Shown here: positions 50,419 through 60,018 of the stretch, one piece after another
Numbering within the stretch: the first letter of the stretch is position 1
How the letters are laid out: each line of letters starts with the position of its first letter
Assembly: GCF_030209175.1 (NCBI RefSeq)
Contig: NZ_JARVSM010000007.1
Coordinates: 352,176-416,175 of the forward strand
From: Pseudomonas sp. efr-133-TYG-5
GTDB lineage: Bacteria; Pseudomonadota; Gammaproteobacteria; Pseudomonadales; Pseudomonadaceae
Direction of reading: 5' to 3'
Length of the DNA: 64,000 nucleotides
The notes under the pieces: model-generated
What the model was told of the DNA's origin: nothing
Database searches by the model: none
The model's input: only the letters and a program-made list of their open reading frames with translations
Translations under genes and position numbers: made by a program

Positions 50419-50908
50419 GCTTGCGAATCCAGGTGTCGACCGCTTGGGTCAGGCCGGCAATGGCCTTGTCGTCGAGTTTGCATTCGGGCTTGTAGGCGCC
50501 TTCGACCAGCACCATCCAGCGCGTCAGGCCGGCGGCGGGGCAGCGGTTATCGAGGAACGCCAGCCATTTGCGGCCATTGAGGGTGTGGCTCTGGCTGTAC
50601 GGATAATGGTTGCGGCACAGGCGCTTGAGCAGACCATTGAGCTGCTGCAACCAGGCGCCTGCGGGGGCGCCGTCGTAGGGCTTGGGCATTTGCGCCAGTT
50701 CGGCGAGGGCCGCGATGCGCACCGGATCGAGCGGCAGTTCGGCGCGCACGACGGGTTTTTTCTTCAGCGGAATAAAACGGCGCAGACGCCACAGCGCCAG
50801 CCCCAGCAGCGGCAGCAACAGGAGCAGCAGCCACCAGCCCGGCGCCGGCGGCCAGAAGGCAATCGGCGGCGGCGAGATCAGCGGTTGCAGTTGTTCGAGG
50901 CCGTTCAT
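50411..50908 (-). CDS. DUF4381 membrane protein
   Basis: 165 residues. A Pro-rich N-terminus (LISPPPIAFWPPAPGWW) leads into one membrane helix (about 25-43), followed by a basic stretch and a cytosolic helical domain (HYPYSQSHTLNGRKWLAFLD). This is the DUF4381 pattern, found only in MoxR/VWA operons. Its role is unknown; presumably it is part of the same membrane complex. Confidence 0.82.
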   Translation of the reverse strand: MNGLEQLQPLISPPPIAFWPPAPGWWLLLLLLPLLGLALWRLRRFIPLKKKPVVRAELPLDPVRIAALAELAQMPKPYDGAPAGAWLQQLNGLLKRLCRNHYPYSQSHTLNGRKWLAFLDNRCPAAGLTRWMVLVEGAYKPECKLDDKAIAGLTQAVDTWIRKHV

Positions 50909-51858
50909 CGCGCTTTCCCCGGACGCTGCGGATTGAGGAACTCACGCATCTGCTCGACCATTTCGCTCTGCGTGCTCAGCGGCATCAGCAGCACTCGCAG
51001 CTTCTGTGCAAGCAGCTCCCAGCGGGCGATGCGCGCTTCGGCCTGGGCCCGGTAAGTCTGGCGCAGGTCGAAATTCAGCGTGTCGAGCTCCAGTTGCGCG
51101 CCTCTCTGCGCAAAGCGCAGCAGCCCGGCGGCGGGCAGGGCGTGATCCAGCGGATCGGACAGCGGCAGCAGCAACAGGTCGCAATGCCGCGACAGCAGGC
51201 TCAATTGCTGTTCGGCGCTGTCGGACAGCGCGCGCTCATCGCAGATGACGATCACCAGGCTGCCCGGGCGCAGCACTTCCCGGGCGCGGCGCAGGGCCAC
51301 GCCAAAGGCATCGCGATCCGGCTCGCGTTCGCTGTGCAGCGACTGATTGACCCGCACCAAACGGTTGAGCAGCTGCAGCAGGCTTTGCTTGCTGCGCCGT
51401 GGCTTGATTTCGTAGTGCTCGTTGTCGCCGAAAACCAGGCCGCCGACGCGGTCGTTATGGCCCAGCGCGGCCCAGCCGATCAACGCGGCCGCCTGGGCAG
51501 CGAGCACCGATTTGAACATCAGCCCGGAGCCGAAAAACAGCCGCGTGCTCTGCTCGACCATGATGAAAATCGGCCGCTCGCGCTCTTCGTGGAACAGCTT
51601 GGTGTGCGGTTCCTGGGTGCGCGCCGTGACGCGCCAGTCGATGGTGCGCACGTCGTCGCCGGCCTGGTACACCCGCACCTGATCGAAGTCGACGCCACGT
51701 CCACGGAATTTCGAGTGGTGCAGGCCGATCAGCGGGCTGCGCTGGCTCGGCGTGGAAAACAGCTGCACTTCGCGTACGCGGTGACGCATCTCGATCAGCT
51801 CGGCGAGGCTGATGCGGATGCCCGGTTCGGACGGCAGGGAGGCGTTCATCGGGGTCAA
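50905..51858 (-). CDS. DUF58 domain protein
   Basis: 317 residues from the ATG at 51858, which overlaps the moxR stop by ATGA. It has the DUF58 core (HHSKFRGRGVDFDQVRVYQA, DDVRTIDWRVTARTQEPHTK) and a VWA-like C-terminal half (ERPIFIMVEQSTRLFFGSGL). No membrane segment is evident. It is the standard second gene in MoxR operons, presumed to bridge the ATPase to the VWA proteins. Confidence 0.9.
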   Translation of the reverse strand: MTPMNASLPSEPGIRISLAELIEMRHRVREVQLFSTPSQRSPLIGLHHSKFRGRGVDFDQVRVYQAGDDVRTIDWRVTARTQEPHTKLFHEERERPIFIMVEQSTRLFFGSGLMFKSVLAAQAAALIGWAALGHNDRVGGLVFGDNEHYEIKPRRSKQSLLQLLNRLVRVNQSLHSEREPDRDAFGVALRRAREVLRPGSLVIVICDERALSDSAEQQLSLLSRHCDLLLLPLSDPLDHALPAAGLLRFAQRGAQLELDTLNFDLRQTYRAQAEARIARWELLAQKLRVLLMPLSTQSEMVEQMREFLNPQRPGKAR

Positions 51859-52814
51859 GCGACGGCGACGACGTCGAGAATTCGTTGCACCACCCGGTCC
51901 TGGTCGATGCCGGCGGCTTCGGCTTCGAACGACAGAATGATGCGATGGCGCAGCACGTCGAACAGCACCGCCTGGATGTCTTCGGGGCTGACAAAGTCGC
52001 GGCCGGCCAGCCAGGCGTGGGCACGGGCGCAGCGGTCAAGGGCAATCGAGCCACGCGGGCTGGCGCCGTAGGCGATCCATTCGGCCATTTCCGGGTCGAA
52101 CTTGGCCGGATTGCGCGTGGCCATGATCAGTTGCACCAGGTATTCCTCCACGGCATCCGCCATGTACAGGCCGAGGATTTCCTTGCGCGCGGCGAAGATC
52201 GCCTGCTGGCTGACGCGGCGCTCGGGTTTGGTTTCACCGTTCAGCGCTTCGCCCCGGGCCTGCTGCAGGATGCGCCGCTCGACGGCGGCGTCGGGGAAGC
52301 CGATCTTCACATGCATGAGGAAGCGGTCGAGCTGGGCTTCGGGCAACGGATACGTGCCTTCCTGCTCGATCGGGTTCTGCGTGGCCATCACCAGGAACAG
52401 CGGCGACAGTTCATACGTGCTGCGGCCGACACTGACCTGGCGCTCGGCCATGGCCTCGAGCAGCGCCGATTGCACCTTGGCCGGGGCACGGTTGATTTCG
52501 TCCGCCAGCACCAGGTTGTGGAAGATCGGCCCTTGCTGGAACACGAAACTGCCGGTTTCCGGGCGGTAGATCTCGGTGCCGGTGATGTCGGCCGGCAGCA
52601 GGTCGGGGGTGAACTGGATGCGATGGAACTGGGCTTCGATGCCCTCGGCGAGTTCTTTGATCGCTTTGGTCTTGGCCAGACCCGGAGCGCCCTCGACCAG
52701 CATGTGGCCATCGGCGAGCAGGGCGATGAGCAAGCGCTCGATGAGTTTTTCCTGGCCGAGAATCTGCGTTGAAAGAAAGGTTCGCAGCGCCAGCAGCGCT
52801 TCACGATGTTCCAT
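51855..52814 (-). CDS. moxR: MoxR-family AAA+ ATPase
   Basis: 319 residues. Walker A EGAPGLAKTK (41-50), Walker B VLADEINRAPAKVQSALLEA, sensor 1 VMATQNPIEQEGTYPLPEAQ, arginine finger near LDRFLMHVK, and a C-terminal lid with ASPRGSIALDRCARAHA. A chaperone-like ATPase that remodels VWA-domain partners. It is the first gene of the moxR-DUF58-DUF4381-batA-batBC-batD operon, in which every junction overlaps by 4-8 bp. Confidence 0.93.
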   Translation of the reverse strand: MEHREALLALRTFLSTQILGQEKLIERLLIALLADGHMLVEGAPGLAKTKAIKELAEGIEAQFHRIQFTPDLLPADITGTEIYRPETGSFVFQQGPIFHNLVLADEINRAPAKVQSALLEAMAERQVSVGRSTYELSPLFLVMATQNPIEQEGTYPLPEAQLDRFLMHVKIGFPDAAVERRILQQARGEALNGETKPERRVSQQAIFAARKEILGLYMADAVEEYLVQLIMATRNPAKFDPEMAEWIAYGASPRGSIALDRCARAHAWLAGRDFVSPEDIQAVLFDVLRHRIILSFEAEAAGIDQDRVVQRILDVVAVA

Positions 52815-52993
52815 CGATGACTGTTCCTGGAAAGGGTGGCCCCAGGCGTTCGGATAACGCCGGGGCTGGGGGCGTTACTTTAATCCATCGCGGGGGGTGG
52901 CGACTAACGGCATTTTGCGCAAAGTGCGGGAAATGACTGGGGGATTTGTTGGATTTTTGTAGCGGGGAGGGTTGCGGTGGCAGTTTCGGCCCC

Positions 52994-53087
52994 ATCGCTG
53001 GCAAGCCAGGTCCCACAGGTATCAGCGGTGCGAATGCGCTTTGTGCAACGCATCGGTCTCTGTGGGAGCTGGCTTGCCAGCGATGAG
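52994..53087. repeat. Paired REP palindrome, GCTGGCTTGCCAGC type
   Basis: TCGCTGGCAAGCCAGGTCCCA and the inverted mate TGTGGGAGCTGGCTTGCCAGC are about 50 bp apart. They lie between the 117-residue protein and moxR. Confidence 0.9.
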
Positions 53088-53103
53088 GCCAGTCCAGCCA
53101 GCA

Positions 53104-53457
53104 TCAGATCTGGCTGATATAGGTGCCAGTCCCATCCAGGATGTTCTTCAGGGTTTCTTCGACTTCCGCCAGGTCGACCATGTCCGGGTTGAAGGTGATC
53201 TCCAGGACATCGTCGCCGTTGAGCGCATCGGCGTCGGCCGCCGCAATCTCGATCTTCAACAGCGTCTTGCCCAAGGTGACTTTCACCCCGTCGAGGGTCG
53301 ACGGCTCGCCATCGAGGGTGATTTCCAGCTCGTCTTCGTCCGGGTAGCGGCTCATCAGAAACATTTCGCCCTGATTGCTGTGGCAGCAGAGCATGGCCAT
53401 GTTGTCTTCTTCGTCGTCGCACGGGTTGACGATGAGTAGGGCGGTGGTCATTTGCAT
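53104..53457 (-). CDS. Small acidic protein of unknown function
   Basis: 117 residues; AGGA lies about 8 bp before the ATG. Strongly acidic (NPCDDEEDNMAMLCCHSNQG, YPDEDELEITLDGEPSTLDG) with a helical C-terminus (MVDLAEVEETLKNILDG). No signal peptide or membrane helix. Paired Cys residues at about 24-25 (LCCH) are the only distinctive residues. Family not recognised. Confidence 0.65.
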   Translation of the reverse strand: MQMTTALLIVNPCDDEEDNMAMLCCHSNQGEMFLMSRYPDEDELEITLDGEPSTLDGVKVTLGKTLLKIEIAAADADALNGDDVLEITFNPDMVDLAEVEETLKNILDGTGTYISQI

Positions 53458-53973
53458 GGGGAATTCCTGCCTCGGCGGGCTCGGTGGTCGCGATAAGGCG
53501 CGATTCTGCCAGTCCTCGGGAATTTCTGCTCGGGTGAGTGTCAGAGGATGTGTCGTGAACGATGGACCTGCGTCTGGTCATTTTCGGCACTAGAGTGCCG
53601 TGAATTCGGGCTTTTGGGCGGCTAAACCGCTCAACGACTGCTAGTGTTGTGCGATGCGTTCAACGCCGTTTACGTGCCAATGACCGAATATGTCGCAGCA
53701 CCGCAAGCAGACACATTGTCGCAGCCATTAAGCTGCGCAACGGATGGGCACCCGTAAAGGCATTGTCGCCGGCCCGAAAGCCGCGCCCGGCAGTCGTTTT
53801 TGCAGATGCCCATTCATGGAAGGTGAATGTGACCTGAGTGTCTCGTCCAGCTTCACCCACCTGTCACCCTGTTTCCTCTGCCCGAGAATCAGGAACAGGG
53901 CGACGGAACGCCCCGAAAGGGGTTTTGCACGCGACGCTTTCCATCAATAACAAGCCCAAGCGGAGTACCACAG
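53458..53973. other. Long leader region upstream of the glutamate dehydrogenase gene
   Basis: 516 bp without a convincing gene. TGTCGCAGC occurs twice (near 53691 and 53717), 26 bp apart. CGGAGTACC precedes the dehydrogenase ATG. The length suggests a regulated promoter or long 5' leader. No palindromic operator was recognised. Confidence 0.45.
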
Positions 53974-56900
53974 ATGGCGTTCTTCACCGCAGCCAGCAAA
54001 GCCGACTTCCAGCACCAACTGCAAGCGGCACTGGCGCAGCACATCAGTGAACAGGCACTGCCACAAGTGGCGCTGTTCGCTGAACAATTCTTCGGCATCA
54101 TTTCCCTGGACGAGCTGACCCAACGTCGCCTCTCCGACCTCGCTGGCTGTACTCTTTCTGCGTGGCGCCTGCTTGAGCGCTTCGATCACGCGCAACCGCA
54201 AGTGCGCGTCTACAACCCCGATTACGAACGTCACGGCTGGCAGTCGACCCACACCGCGGTCGAAGTGCTGCACCACGACCTGCCATTTCTGGTCGACTCG
54301 GTGCGTACCGAGCTGAACCGTCGTGGCTACAGCATCCACACCCTGCAGACCACCGTGCTCAGCGTGCGTCGCGGCAGCAAGGGCGAGCTGCTGGAAATCC
54401 TGCCAAAAGGCAGCACCGGCGAAGGTGTCCTGCATGAATCGCTGATGTACCTGGAAATCGACCGCTGCGCCAACGCGGCCGAACTGAATGTGCTGAGCAA
54501 GGAGCTGGAACAGGTTCTCGGTGAAGTCCGCGTCGCGGTCGCCGATTTCGAGCCGATGAAAGCCAAGGTGCAGGACATCCTCACCAAGCTCGACAACAGC
54601 GCCTTCGCCGTCGAAGCCGACGAGAAGAACGAGATCAAGAGTTTTCTCGAATGGCTGGTGGGCAACCACTTCACCTTCCTCGGTTATGAAGAGTTCACCG
54701 TGGTCGATCAGGCCGATGGCGGCCATATCGAATATGACCCGAACTCCTTCCTCGGCCTGACCAAGCTGCTGCGCACCGGTCTGACCAACGAAGACCGCCA
54801 CATCGAAGACTACGCCGTGAACTACCTGCGCGAACCGACCCTGCTGTCGTTCGCCAAGGCCGCGCACCCGAGCCGCGTGCACCGTCCGGCCTACCCGGAC
54901 TACGTGTCGATCCGTGAAATCGACGCCGACGGCAAAGTCATCAAGGAACACCGTTTCATGGGCCTGTACACCTCGTCGGTGTACGGCGAAAGCGTGCGCG
55001 TGATTCCGTTCATCCGCCGCAAGGTCGAGGAAATCGAGCGTCGTTCCGGCTTCCAGTCCAAGGCTCACCTGGGCAAGGAACTGGCGCAGGTCCTCGAAGT
55101 ACTGCCGCGTGACGACCTGTTCCAGACGCCGGTCGACGAGCTGTTCAGCACCGTGATGTCGATCGTGCAGATCCAGGAACGCAACAAGATCCGCGTGTTC
55201 CTGCGCAAAGACCCGTACGGCCGTTTCTGCTACTGCCTGGCCTACGTGCCGCGTGACATCTACTCCACCGAAGTGCGGCAGAAAATCCAGCAGGTGCTGA
55301 TGGAGCGCCTGAAAGCGACCGACTGCGAATTCTGGACGTTCTTCTCCGAATCCGTACTGGCGCGCGTGCAGTTGATCCTGCGTGTCGATCCGAAGAACCG
55401 CATCGACATCGATCCGCTGCTGCTGGAAAAAGAAGTGGTGCAGGCCTGCCGCAGCTGGCAGGACGACTACGCCGCCCTGACCGTCGAAAGCTTCGGCGAA
55501 GCCCACGGCACCAACGTGCTGGCGGACTTCCCGAAAGGCTTCCCGGCCGGCTACCGCGAGCGTTTCGCCGCGCATTCGGCCGTGGTCGACATGCAGCACC
55601 TGATGAGCCTGAACGAAAAGAACCCGCTGGTGATGAGCTTCTATCAGCCACTGGGTCAGGTGTCCGGCCAGCGCGAACTGCACTGCAAGCTGTATCACGC
55701 CGACACGCCGCTGGCGCTGTCCGACGTGCTGCCGATCCTGGAAAACCTCGGTCTGCGCGTACTCGGTGAGTTCCCGTACCGCCTGCGCCACACCAACGGC
55801 CGCGAGTTCTGGATCCACGACTTCGCCTTCACCGCTGCCGAAGGCCTGGAACTGGACATCCAGCAACTCAACGACACCCTGCAGGACGCGTTCGTGCACA
55901 TCGTCCGTGGCGATGCCGAGAACGACGCGTTCAACCGCCTGGTACTGACCGCCGGCCTGCCATGGCGCGACGTTGCGCTGCTGCGTGCCTACGCCCGCTA
56001 CCTGAAGCAGATCCGCCTGGGCTTCGACCTCGGCTACATCGCCAGCACCCTGAACAACCACACCGACATCGCTCGTGAACTGACCCGGTTGTTCAAGACC
56101 CGCTTCTACCTGGCGCGCAAGCTCACCGACGACGACCTGGAAGACAAGCAGCAGCGTCTGGAGCAGGCCATTCTGACCGCTCTGGACGACGTCCAGGTGC
56201 TCAACGAAGACCGCATCCTGCGGCGTTACCTGGACCTGATCAAGGCAACCCTGCGCACCAACTTCTACCAGACCGACGCCAACGGCCAGAACAAGTCGTA
56301 CTTCAGCTTCAAGTTCAACCCGCACGCGATTCCAGAGCTGCCCAAGCCGGTACCGAAGTTCGAAATCTTCGTCTACTCGCCACGCGTCGAAGGCGTGCAC
56401 CTGCGCTTCGGCAACGTTGCGCGCGGTGGTCTGCGCTGGTCCGACCGTGAAGAAGACTTCCGTACCGAAGTGCTCGGCCTGGTGAAAGCCCAGCAAGTGA
56501 AGAACTCGGTCATCGTGCCGGTGGGTGCGAAGGGCGGCTTCCTGCCGCGGCGCCTGCCACTGGGCGGCAGCCGTGACGAGATCGCGGCCGAGGGTATCGC
56601 CTGCTACCGCATCTTCATTTCCGGTCTGCTGGACATCACCGACAACCTCAAGGACGGCGCTCTGGTGCCGCCGGCCAACGTCGTGCGCCATGACGACGAT
56701 GACCCGTACCTGGTGGTTGCCGCGGATAAGGGCACTGCGACCTTCTCCGACATCGCCAACGGCATCGCCATCGACTACGGCTTCTGGCTGGGCGACGCGT
56801 TCGCCTCCGGTGGTTCCGCCGGTTACGACCACAAGAAAATGGGCATCACCGCCAAGGGCGCGTGGGTCGGCGTACAGCGCCACTTCCGCGAGCGCGGCAT

Positions 56901-58869
56901 CAACGTCCAGGAAGACAGCATCACCGTGGTCGGCGTCGGCGACATGGCTGGCGACGTGTTCGGTAACGGTCTGTTGATGTCCGACAAGCTGCAACTGGTC
57001 GCGGCCTTCAACCACATGCACATCTTCATCGACCCGAACCCGAACCCGGCGACCAGCTTCGCCGAGCGTCAGCGCATGTTCGACCTGCCGCGTTCGGCGT
57101 GGACCGACTACGACACCAGCATCATGTCCGAAGGCGGCGGCATCTTCTCGCGCAGCGCGAAGAGCATCGCCATCTCGCCGCAGATGAAAGAGCGTTTCGA
57201 CATCCAGGCCGACAAGCTGACCCCGACCGAACTGCTCAACGCATTGCTCAAGGCACCGGTGGATCTGCTGTGGAACGGCGGTATCGGTACTTACGTCAAG
57301 GCCAGCACTGAAAGCCACGCCGACGTCGGCGACAAGGCCAACGACGCCCTGCGCGTCAACGGCAACGAGCTGCGCTGCAAGGTGGTGGGCGAGGGCGGTA
57401 ACCTCGGCATGACCCAGCTGGGTCGTGTGGAATTCGGCCTCAATGGCGGCGGTTCCAACACCGACTTCATCGACAACGCCGGTGGCGTGGACTGCTCCGA
57501 CCACGAAGTGAACATCAAGATCCTGCTGAACGAAGTGGTTCAGGCCGGCGACATGACCGACAAGCAACGCAACCAGTTGCTGGCGAGCATGACCGACGAA
57601 GTCGGTGGTCTGGTGCTGGGCAACAACTACAAGCAGACTCAGGCCCTGTCCCTGGCAGCCCGCCGTGCCTACGCACGGATTGCCGAGTACAAGCGTCTGA
57701 TGAGCGATCTGGAAGGCCGCGGTAAGCTGGATCGCGCCATCGAGTTCCTGCCGTCCGAAGAGCAACTGGCCGAACGCATCGCCGAAGGCCATGGCCTGAC
57801 CCGTCCAGAGCTGTCGGTGCTGATCTCGTACAGCAAGATCGACCTCAAGGAACAGCTGCTGAACTCGCTGGTGCCGGACGACGACTACCTGACCCGCGAC
57901 ATGGAAACGGCGTTCCCGCCGACCCTGGTCAGCAAGTTCTCCGAAGCCATGCGCCGTCACCGTCTGAAGCGCGAGATCGTCAGCACCCAGATCGCCAACG
58001 ACCTGGTCAACCACATGGGCATCACCTTCGTGCAGCGACTCAAAGAGTCGACCGGCATGAGCCCGGCGAACGTGGCCGGCGCCTATGTGATCGTGCGTGA
58101 CATCTTCCACCTCCCGCACTGGTTCCGTCAGATCGAAGCCCTGGACTACCAGGTTTCCGCCGACGTGCAACTGGAGCTGATGGACGAGCTGATGCGCCTG
58201 GGCCGCCGTGCTACGCGCTGGTTCCTGCGTGCCCGTCGCAACGAGCAGAACGCTGCCCGTGACGTCGCGCACTTCGGTCCGCACCTGAAGGAACTGGGCC
58301 TGAAGCTCGACGAACTGCTCAGCGGCGAAATCCGCGAGACCTGGCAGGCGCGTTATCAGGCGTACGTCGAAGCCGGTGTACCGGAGTTGCTGGCGCGCAT
58401 GGTGGCGGGTACCTCGCACCTGTACACCCTGCTGCCGATCATCGAAGCGTCCGACGTCACCGGGCAGAACCCGGCGGACGTGGCCAAGGCGTACTTCGCC
58501 GTCGGCAGTGCGCTGGACATCACCTGGTACCTGCAACAGATCAGTGCGCTGCCGGTGGAAAACAACTGGCAGGCCCTGGCCCGTGAAGCGTTCCGTGATG
58601 ACGTCGACTGGCAGCAGCGTGCAATCACCATCTCCGTCCTGCAACAGGGCGACGGCACCCTCGACGTGGAAGCACGTCTGGCGCTGTGGATGGCGCAGCA
58701 CGAAGGCATGATCGAACGCTGGCGCGCGATGCTGGTGGAAATCCGTGCCGCCAGCGGCACCGACTACGCCATGTACGCGGTGGCCAACCGTGAACTGCTC
58801 GACCTGGCGTTGAGCGGGCAAGCGGTCGTGCCTGCGGCGGCTGCGAATGCCGAGCTTGAATTGGCATAA
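53974..58869 (+). CDS. gdhB: NAD-dependent glutamate dehydrogenase, large (180-kDa) type
   Basis: 1631 residues, normal for the large GDH class. N-terminal ACT-like regulatory regions span about 1-700. The catalytic core runs from about 800 (ARGGLRWSDREEDFRTEVLG, VGAKGGFLPRRLPLGGSRDE, LVVAADKGTATFSDIANGIA, then Rossmann-fold VVGVGDMAGDVFGNGLL). A long C-terminal helical region follows. It catalyses oxidative deamination of glutamate to 2-oxoglutarate, the catabolic direction, and in Pseudomonas is linked to arginine and glutamate use. Single gene with its own terminator. Confidence 0.95.
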   Translation: MAFFTAASKADFQHQLQAALAQHISEQALPQVALFAEQFFGIISLDELTQRRLSDLAGCTLSAWRLLERFDHAQPQVRVYNPDYERHGWQSTHTAVEVLHHDLPFLVDSVRTELNRRGYSIHTLQTTVLSVRRGSKGELLEILPKGSTGEGVLHESLMYLEIDRCANAAELNVLSKELEQVLGEVRVAVADFEPMKAKVQDILTKLDNSAFAVEADEKNEIKSFLEWLVGNHFTFLGYEEFTVVDQADGGHIEYDPNSFLGLTKLLRTGLTNEDRHIEDYAVNYLREPTLLSFAKAAHPSRVHRPAYPDYVSIREIDADGKVIKEHRFMGLYTSSVYGESVRVIPFIRRKVEEIERRSGFQSKAHLGKELAQVLEVLPRDDLFQTPVDELFSTVMSIVQIQERNKIRVFLRKDPYGRFCYCLAYVPRDIYSTEVRQKIQQVLMERLKATDCEFWTFFSESVLARVQLILRVDPKNRIDIDPLLLEKEVVQACRSWQDDYAALTVESFGEAHGTNVLADFPKGFPAGYRERFAAHSAVVDMQHLMSLNEKNPLVMSFYQPLGQVSGQRELHCKLYHADTPLALSDVLPILENLGLRVLGEFPYRLRHTNGREFWIHDFAFTAAEGLELDIQQLNDTLQDAFVHIVRGDAENDAFNRLVLTAGLPWRDVALLRAYARYLKQIRLGFDLGYIASTLNNHTDIARELTRLFKTRFYLARKLTDDDLEDKQQRLEQAILTALDDVQVLNEDRILRRYLDLIKATLRTNFYQTDANGQNKSYFSFKFNPHAIPELPKPVPKFEIFVYSPRVEGVHLRFGNVARGGLRWSDREEDFRTEVLGLVKAQQVKNSVIVPVGAKGGFLPRRLPLGGSRDEIAAEGIACYRIFISGLLDITDNLKDGALVPPANVVRHDDDDPYLVVAADKGTATFSDIANGIAIDYGFWLGDAFASGGSAGYDHKKMGITAKGAWVGVQRHFRERGINVQEDSITVVGVGDMAGDVFGNGLLMSDKLQLVAAFNHMHIFIDPNPNPATSFAERQRMFDLPRSAWTDYDTSIMSEGGGIFSRSAKSIAISPQMKERFDIQADKLTPTELLNALLKAPVDLLWNGGIGTYVKASTESHADVGDKANDALRVNGNELRCKVVGEGGNLGMTQLGRVEFGLNGGGSNTDFIDNAGGVDCSDHEVNIKILLNEVVQAGDMTDKQRNQLLASMTDEVGGLVLGNNYKQTQALSLAARRAYARIAEYKRLMSDLEGRGKLDRAIEFLPSEEQLAERIAEGHGLTRPELSVLISYSKIDLKEQLLNSLVPDDDYLTRDMETAFPPTLVSKFSEAMRRHRLKREIVSTQIANDLVNHMGITFVQRLKESTGMSPANVAGAYVIVRDIFHLPHWFRQIEALDYQVSADVQLELMDELMRLGRRATRWFLRARRNEQNAARDVAHFGPHLKELGLKLDELLSGEIRETWQARYQAYVEAGVPELLARMVAGTSHLYTLLPIIEASDVTGQNPADVAKAYFAVGSALDITWYLQQISALPVENNWQALAREAFRDDVDWQQRAITISVLQQGDGTLDVEARLALWMAQHEGMIERWRAMLVEIRAASGTDYAMYAVANRELLDLALSGQAVVPAAAANAELELA

Positions 58870-58885
58870 GTAGTGGTTGAATGAG

Positions 58886-58919
58886 AAAGCCCCGCCCTCG
58901 AAAGAGGCGGGGCTTTTTT
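58886..58919 (+). terminator. Intrinsic terminator of the glutamate dehydrogenase gene
   Basis: AAGCCCCGCC and GGCGGGGCTT form the stem with a GAAA-containing loop and six or more T residues, 17 bp past the stop. Confidence 0.92.
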
Positions 58920-58953
58920 ATGTCTGTTGGAGTTGTGTTGTCTGAGCTGGCCC

Positions 58954-59048
58954 TATCGCTGGCAAGCCAGCTCCCACAGGTTTCTCGGGTGTTCACAGAG
59001 TTTGTGTTCACCGCAGCTACCAGTGGGAGCTGGCTTGCCAGCGATGAG
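58954..59048. repeat. Paired REP palindrome, GCTGGCTTGCCAGC type
   Basis: TATCGCTGGCAAGCCAGCTCC and the mate GTGGGAGCTGGCTTGCCAGCG flank about 50 bp between convergent genes. Confidence 0.9.
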
Positions 59049-59058
59049 GGCCTTACTT

Positions 59059-59772
59059 TCAATACAATTTATGTGCTTGTTTGTTATCGAGCATCGACAC
59101 TTTATCTGCCGGCCTGGTCAGCAAATTACTGAGTGACCGGTCAAACTTCTGCAGCGCCCGAACCTGAACTTCCTGCTGCTGATTAATATCCGCAACGATC
59201 TCCTCTGAACGTTTGAAGTCAGCCCACACCGGCGTCAACTCTTTCGCCTCGGCGCCCTTGGCCGTGCCGATGTAGTTGAACTTTCCGTCATAAAAATCCG
59301 CACTCACGTCAGCCTTGATGTCCGAACTGCGCGAAGTAATCAACTGGCTGTGAGTGTCAACGATCGCCACCACATCCGGGTGCGCCGCACGCAGACTCTG
59401 CATATCCGGGTACACCGTGACCGAGCCGAACTGGCGTTGCAGCGAGGCTTTCACCCAATCCACTGCCATGTCCGGTTTTGACGTGGCGACATAGGCGTCA
59501 TGGATCGGCTGCACCAGCAAACTCTGGCCGAACCCGGTGCCGGCATTGGCTTGGTAGTGGCGCAGGTATTCGCGGTTGATCTGCGTGCTGGGGCTGTAGA
59601 CGATGCCGAGCGACACCCCTGGGCCGCTGGCGACCTGCGCCGCGTGGCTGCGCCCCACCGGTTCGCTGAACAGTTTATCGAGTGAAGACACGGCGTGCGG
59701 AGCGGTGGGCACGGAACACGCGGACACCGCCAATAGTGAAATAACCACGGTACTGGCAAACGCAAGTTTCAT
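59059..59772 (-). CDS. Hypothetical lipoprotein
   Basis: 237 residues from the ATG at 59772 (MKLAFASTVVISLLAVSACS), with GGGAG 7 bp upstream; an earlier ATG at 59793 has none. The lipobox is AVSAC (Cys19). The mature part has one domain (SLGIVYSPSTQINREYLRHY, QPIHDAYVATSKPDMAVDWV, VVAIVDTHSQLITSRSSDIK, FNYIGTAKGAEAKELTPVWA) with a C-terminal helical tail. It has the look of an ABC-type or LPS-assembly-like lipoprotein but no family is certain. Confidence 0.7.
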   Translation of the reverse strand: MKLAFASTVVISLLAVSACSVPTAPHAVSSLDKLFSEPVGRSHAAQVASGPGVSLGIVYSPSTQINREYLRHYQANAGTGFGQSLLVQPIHDAYVATSKPDMAVDWVKASLQRQFGSVTVYPDMQSLRAAHPDVVAIVDTHSQLITSRSSDIKADVSADFYDGKFNYIGTAKGAEAKELTPVWADFKRSEEIVADINQQQEVQVRALQKFDRSLSNLLTRPADKVSMLDNKQAHKLY

Positions 59773-59946
59773 GGTGTTACTCCCGTAATACACAGTCAGT
59801 CATCAAGTTGGAAGTTGCCGTCGAAGTCGACAGTTGATTCATGTTAAACCCGATGTTGCTGGATGAATTAAGCCGTTCAGCCAGCGTTCAGCGCAGCCAT
59901 AGTTTTGTTTGCTGTAACTGTCGGTGGTTAATCGCCAGAAGAAATT

Positions 59947-59979
59947 AAAAGGGCTCAAATCAACAATTCGAGCCCTTTG
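59947..59979 (-). terminator. Intrinsic terminator of the 205-residue hypothetical gene
   Basis: On the minus strand AAAGGGCTC and GAGCCCTTT pair around a 13-nt loop and run into TTAATT. It lies about 40 bp past the stop. Confidence 0.75.
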
Positions 59980-60018
59980 CTTATGGCTGAATAAAGTTCT
60001 GCTGGTTTTGGTTAATGC

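Noticed and set aside
53944..58821. A 1625-codon open frame antisense to the glutamate dehydrogenase gene
   Set aside because: High GC and strong third-position bias leave the complementary frame free of stops. The plus-strand product is a full-length, motif-complete GDH; the antisense product has no recognisable domain.
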